In this document: in pieces, positions 1 through 7,848 of the stretch
How the letters are laid out: every line of letters starts with the position of its first letter
Position numbering within the stretch: position 1 is the stretch's first letter
Source: Elgaria multicarinata webbii
Taxonomy: Eukaryota > Chordata > Lepidosauria > Squamata > Anguidae
Length of the DNA: 64,000 bases
Direction: 5' to 3'
NCBI RefSeq assembly: GCF_023053635.1
Contig: NC_086175.1
Span: forward strand, 21,368,740-21,432,739
Program-made: the position numbers and the translations under genes
Notes under the pieces: model-generated
Seen by the model: only the letters and a program-made list of their open reading frames with translations
Told to the model about the DNA's origin: nothing
Database searches by the model: none

Positions 1-515
1 AGGAAATAGAAACCAAATGCACAGTTACAAGATGGGGGATACTTGGCTCAGCAATACTACAAACGAGAAGGATCTTGGAATTGTTGTAGACTGCAAGCTG
101 AATATGAGCCAACAGTGAGATATGGCTGCAAGAAAGGCAAATGCTATTTTGGGCTGCATTAATAGAAGTATAGCTTCCAAATCACGTGAGGTACTGGTTC
201 CTCTCTATTCGGCCCTGGTTAGGCCTCATCTAGAGTATTGCGTCCAGTTCTGGGCTCCACAATTCAAGAAGGATGCAGACAAGCTGGAGCGTGTTCAGAG
301 GAGAGCAACCAGGATGATCAGGAGTCTGGAAACAAAGCCCTATGAAGAGAGACTGAAAGAACTGGGCATGTTTAGCCTGGAGAAGAGAAGATTGAGGGGA
401 GACATGATAGCACTCTTCAAATACTTCAAAGGTTGTCACACAGAGGAGGGCCAGGATCTCATCTCGATCCTCCCAGAGTGCAGGACATGGAATAACGGGC
501 TCAAGTTAAAGGAAG
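1..515 (+). mobile_element. CR1 LINE, 3' part of ORF2 (left piece)
   Basis: Positions 122-515 read as the C-terminal part of a CR1 reverse-transcriptase ORF ([20 protein letters not shown], then [13 protein letters not shown] and [20 protein letters not shown]). It continues off the left edge. The element is interrupted at 516 and resumes at 1425. It lies in COMMD6 intron 2, antisense to that gene. Confidence 0.9.
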
Positions 516-594
516 TAAAAAGAAGGCAAAGGTAGAACCAGGCAATCTTCAAAACGGAATATTTACAAAAGTTTATTTACAGTGCCAAGGTGCC

Positions 595-635
595 GCCTAC
601 GTGTTTCGAACGCAAACTGCGCTCTTCCTCAGGGC
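595..635 (-). ncRNA. Hammerhead-ribozyme-like motif of the Penelope-like element
   Basis: Minus strand, 41 nt: GCC, core CTGAGGA, a 7 bp stem (GAGCGCA/TGCGTTC) with GTT loop, core GAAAC, a 2 bp stem III (AC/GT), cleavage-site A, then GGC closing stem I with the leading GCC. Position 7 of the core is free in the consensus, so CTGAGGA fits. One unpaired A sits beside stem II. PLEs are known to carry minimal hammerheads of this form. Activity is untested. Confidence 0.6.
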
Positions 636-1251
636 TGTAATCTAAAAAATAAATTAAAAAGTCCTTTGAATCATAATATTTACAATTAGAGACGTTTTAC
701 AAGTTTATGTACCTTAAAAATACTTTAAAAAACTTATGTATATCCAGACATACAAATTGTAATCAAAAGGTGTAATACATCATCATTCAGTTAATTAAAG
801 TATATATGCAAAAATATACCAACCAGGAGTAAATATCTACGTTACAAATGCAAACATCAAAGTTTACTTACAGAGTTCGTTAAGTTGTCTGCAGAACGCT
901 GCTAGACTGACATACTAAAAGAGGTGAGATTTATAGGGAGGGAAAAGAGACCTTGACAACTAATTGGAAACAAATGTTTCTTATAACAGTGCCGATAATT
1001 CCAAAGACTCATTGAGGCCGGATGGGCTGATAGTACTGAGCCTGATAATCCATCTGGCCTCTCTTTCTAAAAGGATCCTATCAGATTTATTCTTGATTAT
1101 TTCTATGACCCAGAATGATAGATCTTTTAGTTGATGTGATTTCTCTTTCCAATGGTGAACTAAAAGATCAACTAAAACATAAACTTGTAAAACGTCTCTA
1201 ATTGTAAATATTATGACTCAAAGGACTTTTTAATTTATTTTTTAGATTACA

Positions 1252-1292
1252 GCCCTGAGGAAGAGCGCAGTTTGCGTTCAAAACGCGTAGGC
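1252..1292 (+). ncRNA. Second hammerhead-like motif, inverted copy
   Basis: Plus-strand counterpart of the motif at 595-635 with the same stems. It departs from consensus in the GAAA part of the core, so it is probably inactive. Confidence 0.5.
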
Positions 1293-1410
1293 GGCACCTT
1301 GGCACTGTAAATAAACTTTTGTAAATATTCCGTTTTGAAGATTGCCTGGTTTTACCTTTGCCTTTGGCTTCTTTTTACTCCCCCACGGGGTTTTCCTTGC
1401 TTTTGCACTA

Positions 1411-1644
1411 CAAGTTAAAGGAAGCCAGATTCCAGCTGGACATCAGGAAAAACTTCCTGACTGTTAGAGCAATGCAATGGAATCAGTGACCTAGGGAGGT
1501 TGTGGGCTCTCCCACACTAGAGGCCTTCAAGAGGCAGCTGGACAACCATCTGTTAGGGATGCTTTAGGGTGGATTCCTGCATTGAGCGGGGGTTGGACTC
1601 GATGGCCTTGTAGGCCCCTTCCAACTCTGCTATTCTATGATTCT
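1411..1644 (+). mobile_element. CR1 LINE, 3' end (right piece)
   Basis: Continuation of the CR1 copy after the inserted element. It starts with the 14 bp target duplication and runs through the usual 3' region (GGTTGGACTCGATGGCCTTG). It ends in the diagnostic CR1 terminal repeat TATTCTATGATTCT at 1631-1644. Confidence 0.9.
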
Positions 1645-1648
1645 ACCC

Positions 1649-1728
1649 AGCATGCCCTGGCCAGCCTGGCTGGGGCATGCTACGAGTTGTATGACTTTTT
1701 TTCTGTCTAAAAATGCATAGGATAGCAC
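1649..1728. mobile_element. Foldback miniature element (AGACAGAAAAAAGTCC family), partial
   Basis: A hairpin AGCATGCCCTGGCCAG/CTGGCTGGGGCATGCT at 1649-1681 is followed by TTTTTTCTGTCTAAAAATGCAT. The same text occurs in complete palindromic form near 33562-33640 and 51492-51552, so this is one family of small foldback elements. Confidence 0.5.
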
Positions 1729-1887
1729 CCTAAGGCAACATTGTAATTTGATCCCTTGTTTTTCATTCATGGAATTAGCTGCACAACAAAAAGATTAGGA
1801 AGAGAATTACAAAGTGAGATTCAAAATATAGTAAGGCTGGTATAACGCAAGTAATTAAAAAAGGAAACACAGACAAATGTTACTTAC

Positions 1888-1946
1888 TAGCTCTGCCAAC
1901 AGGTCCTGTGGTATTGTTTTAATTATGTCAACTGTGTTGCCAAAAT
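1888..1946 (-). CDS. COMMD6: COMMD6 coding exon 2
   Basis: 59 nt between a strong acceptor (TTTTATTTTGTAG, just above 1946) and a consensus GTAAGT donor (1887-1882). With one base from exon 1 it gives exactly 20 codons and ends in phase 0. The protein pattern is D-I-I-K-T-I-P-Q-D-L-L-A-E-L. No third exon was found between here and position 1. Confidence 0.7.
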
Positions 1947-4126
1947 CTACAAAATAAAATATATTCCGCAGTGGTGAATATACAGCTTTGCAAATTATAC
2001 AACATAGAAAGGATTTTATTTGACTTTCATACTTAAACTGATTTTTATGTCTGCTAGAACTTATTCTAGCAGACATAAAATTAACGTGCATCTTCAAGAG
2101 CTATTTGCAAAAAAGGATACAAAGGCTATCTATCCAGATTTTCTAATAACTACCTTTTTAAAAAATGGCATCACAGGATAGAGAAGTACTTGTCTGAACT
2201 AAATCCATCCCTTTGCAGGGCATTCACTGCCCTGCACTGCCAGACAATGAAATTTGAATTTTTTGGAGGGCAGATTCAAGAAAATCCCCACAGATCAGCG
2301 CCTACGCATCTGCAGCAGCCAATGAGTAGAGGACACCAGACACTATATGCTACACCGTAAACTGTATGAAACACCTAGGAAAAATATTTAGAGAAGCTCT
2401 TAAGGGTGATTCCTACCCTCAGTGATATAGATAAGGGCAAATATCTGCTGTCCAGTACAGACAGGTTGTAATGTGAATTTTAGACAAATTCATGCAGCCT
2501 TCCTAGAGATGTAAGGTTCCACTTGTATGTGCATGTATGTTTTAATATTTTATAATGTTTTATATATATATTTAATATATGACACACTTTTATACTCTGC
2601 ATAATTTTTGTGTACTTGTTTGGATAAACCTGTATTTGATTACCTTCAATAATTCTTTTTATTCATATTTTTCTCTCTTTTGCTATTAGATATACTTACC
2701 CTACATTTACATTACTAATGTCAACAAAAGAATTAATAAAGAGGTAGGTTTTTTACTCATTAACTGCAGAAAAAATGATAAATATCTGGAAGTAAATAAA
2801 GCATATCCTACACAACTGCAGTTAGTAAATGGTGGAATATAACAAAATACTGAAATATGTTATGCAGAAAGGTATATTCAGAAATATATCAACAAATTGA
2901 GAGTATCTGTTTAGTCCAACAGGAAAAACACACAAAGAGAAACTGTACAGTAATACCTTCTTAGGACAGATTAAACGGTGACAAAATAGTGAAAACCCTT
3001 TTAACTTTCTGTTACACAGACTCAGAAACGGAGATGAGAGACAGCCAACGTAATTGTTGTTAGATTTGTTTTACTTCGTCATATTTTGTATTGGACGATT
3101 TTGGTGATGATAAATTTATCCTTTATTTTGGTACAATAAACATATCATTGACACGGAGAAAAAGATTTTTAAAAATTTAGTATTAAAAATTAAATTCTCT
3201 TGCCAATACCCGAGTTTTTCATCTTCAAAGCTGCATACATGATCTTGTATGTATTTTTACAACAAAAAACAAGAGAAAGTATAGATAATGCACAAAAGAG
3301 TGATCAGACATAGTTACAAGCCATTTTGCCCTACTTCTATGACCGCATCATCAAAACTACGCACATTGCCCATAGTTACATCACCTGCCCATAGTTACAT
3401 TACTGTTCTTATTACTATGATTATTCTCTTATTTCTGTTTTGTGAACCCCTTCCCCCCTTCATATGTTTTAAATGTGATTTTACAATGTAAGCCTCTAGG
3501 CAGGGTATTGCTGTTTTATTTGTATATTTTGTACAGCACCAAGTACATTGTTGTTGCTATATAAATAAATTACAATAATAATAAATACTTAAACTAACGC
3601 AACCGTTTCCTGAACTGCCACCCTCTATAGACAAAGGGCTGCGTCTAATGTTAGTCTGCTTAGAGTAGACCCATTGAGAAAAAATAGGGTGACCATAGGA
3701 AAAGGAGGACAGGGTTCCTGTATCTTTAACAGTTGTAAAGCAAAGGGGATTTCAGCAGGTGTCATTTGTATGTGTGTAGCAGGTGGTGAAATCCCCTCTT
3801 CATCACAACAGGTAAAGCTGCAGGAGCCCTGCCCTCGCAATCTGTTACAAAAGAGGGCAGGGCTCCTGCAGCTTTAATTGTTGCGATGAAGAGGGGATTT
3901 CACCAGGTGCTGCATGCATAAAAATGACAACCGCACCCTATGCACGTTTACTCAGAAGTAGGTCCGATTAGGTTCAATAAGGGCTTACTCCCAGGTAAGT
4001 AGCAACCGGATTCCTTGCTTTTCTACTAAGAAGCTCCAGCGTGCTTCTGCTACAGACTCCTCCCCGACTCAGCTTCTCCCCAAACTCACCCCACGGTTCA
4101 ATCGGCATCCCGGCAGCCATTGACAT
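1888..4126 (-). CDS. COMMD6: COMMD6, 5' two coding exons (partial gene)
   Basis: Seen: on the minus strand a start codon at 4126 opens a 37 nt coding exon (4090-4126) ending at a GTGAGT donor. After an intron of about 2.1 kb, a 59 nt exon (1888-1946) follows a pyrimidine-rich TTTTATTTTGTAG acceptor and ends at CTA|GTAAGT. The two join in phase to read M-S-M-A-A-G-M-P-I-E-P-W followed by DFGNTVDIIKTIPQDLLAEL. Known: COMMD proteins pair a helical N-terminal (HN) domain with a C-terminal COMM domain and act in the Commander/CCC endosomal complex and in NF-kB control. COMMD6 lies next to and opposite UCHL3 in human. Inference: these exons encode the start of the HN domain, which the short human COMMD6 largely lacks. 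The remaining exons must lie left of the window. Assignment rests on synteny, splice phase and the helix-like I-P-x-D-L-x-A-E-L pattern. A second in-frame ATG at 4120 is a possible alternative start. Confidence 0.72.
3481..3585 (+). mobile_element. L2-type LINE 3' tail
   Basis: Diverged copy of the tail ending in TACAGCACCAAGTACATTG, then GCTATATAAATAAA and AAT repeats. Other copies are at 8450-8560, 29941-30045 and, on the minus strand, at the end of the long LINE near 45145-45290. Confidence 0.7.
3685..3940. mobile_element. hAT-like miniature element (TAGGGTGACCATA family)
   Basis: Starts TAGGGTGACCATAGG and ends CCGCACCCTA, with internal inverted copies of AGGGCTCCTGCAGCTTTAA and of a GATGAAGAGGGGATTTCA block. 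It is related to the clearer copy at 5401-5569. Confidence 0.6.
3944..4008. mobile_element. Palindromic ACTCAGAAGTA miniature repeat
   Basis: TTTACTCAGAAGTAGGTCC ... GGGCTTACTCCCAGGTAAG resembles a small foldback repeat seen again at 34868-34950 and in part near 7268-7295. It lies about 80 bp inside COMMD6 intron 1 from exon 1. Confidence 0.5.
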
Positions 4127-4500
4127 GAAAGGAGCCGCCCTCCAGGCAGCCTTCCCATATAGCACCCACCACTTTGCTACATCAGCGAACCACAGGCGGT
4201 TGCCCTGATTGGTTCGCTTGAAGCCACGCCTACCCACTTTTCCTTCGGAGTCTCTCCCGCTATCCAATCAGAGCCTGCAGTTTCCTTCCGTGCTTTCCGA
4301 GAAGGGCGGTGACGGGGTGCTCGCCTCGCCCCGCCCTCTCTCCCAAGTCTCCACTCTTGAGTTCTTATGGATGGGGTTCGTGTCAGGGGCGGGGGGAATG
4401 TGCGTGATTTTCCTCGCATGTTTACCTGGGAGTAAGTCTCGAGACCTGCTTCAGAGTCAATACGGCCCTACGAAGGAGAAGCGATGCGATTTCCTGTAGT
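4010..4500 (-). promoter_or_regulatory. COMMD6 promoter / CpG-rich first-exon zone
   Basis: GC content and CpG density rise sharply here against the AT-rich surroundings. Two CCAAT boxes lie upstream of the minus-strand start: ATTGG at 4209-4213 (CCAAT on the gene's strand) and CCAAT at 4264-4268, about 85 and 140 bp from the ATG. No TATA box is evident. The transcription start was not located. Confidence 0.55.
4090..4126 (-). CDS. COMMD6: COMMD6 coding exon 1
   Basis: 37 nt of coding sequence on the minus strand from ATG at 4126-4124 to a G|GTGAGT donor (GT at 4089-4088). It leaves one base, so the next codon (Asp) is split across the intron. It lies in a GC-rich stretch with CCAAT boxes upstream, as expected for a housekeeping first exon. 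Confidence 0.68.
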
Positions 4501-4611
4501 CCTGCAGAAGAGGGAATCTAGTTCATGACTGCTTTACTCTGAAAGCCTTCAGTCTTATTTGATTTCCTAAACTGAGCACAGTCTGCCGTATGAGAGAAGC
4601 GGGTTTTCATC

Positions 4612-4870
4612 AGATTTTTTATTTATTTATTTATTGCATTTCTATATAGCTGGAGCTCTCTGGGCGGTTCACAAAAAATAAAAACATTCAAAGTATAAAA
4701 CAACAGTATAAAACCATAATATAAAATACAATATAAAAGCTCAACCAGATAAAAAAACAGCAGCAATGCAAAATTACATATTTAAAACGCCACTTAAAAT
4801 TTATTTATAGACTGTTAAAATGCTGGGAGAATAAAAAGGTTTTCTTCATCCCTGCGTGGTGCCTCTAGGA
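4612..4870 (-). mobile_element. L2/CR1-group LINE 3' fragment
   Basis: Minus-strand LINE tail: TTTATTTATTTATTGC, then AGCTCTCTGGGCGGTTCAC, then an A-rich 3' UTR and the end of the coding part (GGGAGAATAAAAAGG). It lies in the COMMD6-UCHL3 spacer. Confidence 0.7.
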
Positions 4871-5106
4871 CACCTCTATTAATGCTAAAATCCAAAATAC
4901 ACCTACATGATGGGAGTAAATCTCATTGAACAGAGTAGAATGTTTAGGATTTCATCACATAAGTATAGGATCCCTGTGCTTCTAGTCACGTTATGAATTT
5001 GGTTATAAATTGTATTTTGAAATACATAATAGTGAAACTGTGTTTCACAATTGGGCATATAACACTGGGCTAGATAAATCAAAGTTCCGGCTCTGTATAA
5101 GACTGG

Positions 5107-5204
5107 TTATCAAATGATTTATTCTGCAATAAATGTTACTAAGTAACTGCATACCAGTTACTAAGTAATAACTGGACATTTATTGCAGAATAAATCATTT
5201 GATA
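5107..5204. mobile_element. Palindromic miniature element
   Basis: Near-perfect inverted repeat. The arms begin TTATCAAATGATTTATTCTG and pair with the mirror arm ending at about 5204. Inner arms are GTTACTAAGTAA/TTACTAAGTAAT. No coding capacity. Family not recognised. Confidence 0.6.
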
Positions 5205-5400
5205 AGACCCTTCATACAATGGCACATCCCCTTTGCAGTAGTTCTTAGTTGGTACAAGGTTGTGCGTTGTAAGATACCAAGGGTGGCCGTGCCCTGCTCA
5301 GGAAACCTCTTTGGTAAGCCCAAGTATGCACTTCATGCACTACAGGTGAGATAATGAGTTGTAGCCAATGGTATCTTTTCACCAGCAGAATGGGCACTAC

Positions 5401-5569
5401 TAGGGTGACCATATGAAAAGGACAGGGCTCCTGCAGCTTTAACTGTTGTGATGAAGAGTGAATTTCACCACATGCTGCATGCATACAAATGACACCTGCT
5501 GAAATTCCTTCTTCATCACAAGTGTTGAAAATACAGGAGCCCTGTCCTCCTTTCCATATGGTCTCCCTA
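5401..5569. mobile_element. hAT-like miniature element with 8 bp target duplication
   Basis: Inverted ends TAGGGTGACCATATG and CATATGGTCTCCCTA. Flanks GGCACTAC (5393-5400) and GGCACCAC (5570-5577) form an 8 bp duplication with one mismatch, as for hAT transposons. The interior is itself largely palindromic. Confidence 0.7.
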
Positions 5570-5714
5570 GGCACCACTGGAGGATCAAATTCTACCACTC
5601 CCTGCAGCCTGCCATGGGGAAAAATAACCTGAATCCTAAATATAAGGAAGCCAATTCAAACATATTCACATGGTACACTGGTGTTTGCTGCTCTGAAGAT
5701 TTCAAATATGAAAG

Positions 5715-6012
5715 GGAAACACATCATGCTGGATTAGGCCAAAGACCTGTCTTCTTGGCCAATGGCCAACCAGATGCCTACGGGGAGCCCACAAGTAGAG
5801 CATAAACAGTGTTCCCCTCATGCTCTCCAGCCACTGACATGCAGTGGCATGCTCCCTCTGATACCAGACATAATACATAGCCATCATGTCTAGTAGCCAT
5901 GATTGATAGCATTATTCTCCATGAATTTGTCTAATTTCCCTTTAAAGTCATCCAGATTGGTGATCATTACTACATCTTGTGGTACACTGGACTAGCATGA
6001 CTCCTGTTTCGT
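5715..6012 (-). mobile_element. CR1 LINE 3' fragment
   Basis: Minus-strand copy of the CR1 3' region also found forward at 9613-10403 (TTCTTGGCCAATGGCCAACC, GCCTACGGGGAGCCCACAAG, TCCATGAATTTGTCTAATTT). Confidence 0.7.
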
Positions 6013-6045
6013 CTGATCCAGCAGTACTCCTATGTTTGCTCTAAG

Positions 6046-6394
6046 CCCCTGCCAAAGGAAGTGAGGCAGGTGGCTACCAGGAGGAGGGCTTTCTCTGCTG
6101 TGGCACCCACCCCCGCTGTGGAATGAGCTTCCTAAGGAGGTTCACCTGGCACCTACACTATATTCTTTCAGACGCCAGGTGAAGACCTTTTTATTCTCAG
6201 TATTTTAACAATTTATAATTTTAATTTCAACTTTGCTGTTTTAAAGTTGTATTTTAAAATTATATTTCTGCACTGTTGCTGATTTTATCCCAGTGGTGTT
6301 TTTATATTGTATTTTATACTGTTTGTTTTATAATTTGAATGGTTTTTAATTTGTGTGAACCAGTATAAAAATGAAATAAATAAATGAAATAAAT
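6046..6394 (+). mobile_element. L2/CR1-group LINE 3' end
   Basis: End of a LINE ORF (P-K-E-V-R-Q-V-A-T-R-R-R-A-F-S-A-V-type text, degraded), an AT-rich 3' UTR, then CAGTATAAAAATGAAATAAA repeats. A related minus-strand copy is at 43155-43650. Confidence 0.75.
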
Positions 6395-7249
6395 ACGTTT
6401 CATTGGGAAGATGCCAAACATCCAAGGATACGCAGTGGGACAAACACTGAAAAGCTATCATTAGTTGTGGTTCCCACATGTGTGTGTTTCAAAGTGTACA
6501 TCTTCTCTTCACGTTCTACACGTTGCTACAAACACTGTGGTGTCACATAAAGTGTGAATCAGCATTGACGCATTCCACATGATCCACAGAAGTTGATACG
6601 GTATCAAACAATCACTGGCATGTATTAATTAAATATAATTATAAAACCAAAAAGACAGCAGGAAGAAACACTGCCAGCAAGTATTTTCCAAGACGATCAG
6701 GTAATGTAACCTTATGCTCAGGCTGTTCTTCAATAATGACTGCCAGAAAGTGGGGTAAATTACATGGGATGAATCATTCCTTAATGGTGATGTGGCTTCC
6801 TCTCAAGCAGTGCTGCCCAATGAAAATTGCTGGCTTGCCATATGCGTGGCGATGACACCTGTATTTTAGTCATATGCTTTGCAATTAGCCGGAGAAGTAG
6901 GTATATTCACATGGAAACGTAGTTCACAAAGGAAGACCTCCATATTCAAAGGCACTATACCCGAATACTTAGATGTTGGGGCAAACAATGCCTACTCTTG
7001 CTTCCATGCCCTGTTTGTGAATTTCTAAGCAGCCTTTGGCAGGACACTGTGGGAAACAGAATGCAGGGCTAGTTTGCTCTGATCCACCAACGCTGTTCCT
7101 ATGCTTACTCTAACACCTACAACACCTTCAGAGGGAAGGTGTCAAGGCTACGTTAAAAACATTGGTACATGAAAATAACAATTTCATATTTACACCCGTT
7201 AAATATCCAGAAACCACAGACTTTACAACCAGTTAGAAAACTCTAACAT
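6395..7249. other. Spacer between COMMD6 and UCHL3, little recognised
   Basis: Mostly unremarkable AT-rich sequence. 7020-7110 resembles a scrap of CR1 3' sequence (CAGGACACTGTGGGAAACAG). Nothing else supported. Confidence 0.4.
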
Positions 7250-7806
7250 TGACTTCCGGTGGACCTTTTACTCAGGACTTTATTCCCAGGTAAGCTCACG
7301 TAGCCTTTTCACTCGTGCTGCGCCCACTAGAGGCGGCCGGCTTTCTCTGCAGCCTCCTCAGCGGACACGCCTCCCTCAACCAGGGCGGAGGTATTTCACG
7401 CGGGAGAACCCACGTAGGTGAAGAGAAGGGGGAGTCAGAGCTAGAGACACCATGTTTTATAAGTATTTCTCTCCCTCTTCCTCCCTAGTTCTATTACACA
7501 AGTCACAGACGGAACACTACATTTATATCAGTGGAGAAAAACGGAGACACTTGAAATAAAAAAGAGAGGGGGAGAGAACAGATTTTTGTGTACTCCCCCC
7601 ACGATCTGCGGAAAATTGGTACAGTCCACGTCGTGTTCAGGCGAGGGCTGAGGTGGGCGGGGTAGACGGCCAGTGAGACGGGCTGTCAATAGTCGAGTGT
7701 TTCGTGGTAGTCTAGTTGGGGGCTGTGAGCGGACCAGAGTGGGAGCAACACTCCCCCCGCCCTCCCCACAGCTTTCTTCTCCCGCAGGTCGTGAAGGAGC
7801 GAAGTC
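7250..7806 (+). promoter_or_regulatory. UCHL3 promoter and 5' UTR zone
   Basis: CpG-rich stretch upstream of the UCHL3 start. It contains an ETS-type site ACTTCCGG at 7252-7259 and GC boxes (GGGCGG near 7384, GGGCGGGG near 7654). No clear TATA box sits at a convincing distance. The exact start site cannot be placed. Confidence 0.55.
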
Positions 7807-7848
7807 ATGGACGCTCACCGCTGGCTGCCGCTGGAGGCGAACCCTGAT
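7807..7848 (+). CDS. UCHL3: UCHL3 coding exon 1
   Basis: 42 nt from ATG (context GAAGTCATGG) to GAT|GTGAGA, encoding [14 protein letters not shown] in phase 0. It lies in the CpG-rich promoter region. Confidence 0.95.

Larger units (their letters stand above)
516..1410 (-). mobile_element. Penelope-like element, 5'-truncated, with inverted terminal copy
   Basis: 895 bp insert flanked by a perfect 14 bp target duplication (CAAGTTAAAGGAAG at 502-515 and 1411-1424). The minus strand, 1148 down to 981, reads a 55-residue C-terminal fragment containing LLEREARWIIRLSTISPSGL. That is the characteristic end of the GIY-YIG endonuclease of Penelope-like elements, followed by a stop. A roughly 200 bp terminal region lies after it on the minus strand (about 516-715) and again inverted at the head (about 1169-1410), the usual PLE arrangement. 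Each copy contains a hammerhead-like motif. Only the tail of the coding region is present. Confidence 0.8.
1947..4089. other. COMMD6 intron 1
   Basis: Between the two COMMD6 coding exons. 2100-3480 is AT-rich with no gene or repeat I can name. Repeat fragments inside it are listed separately. Confidence 0.6.

Noticed and set aside
1855-2097. Reading the whole 80-codon minus-strand frame as a protein.
   Set aside because: Only the spliced part 1888-1946 has support. The flanks are intron sequence on either side of consensus splice sites.
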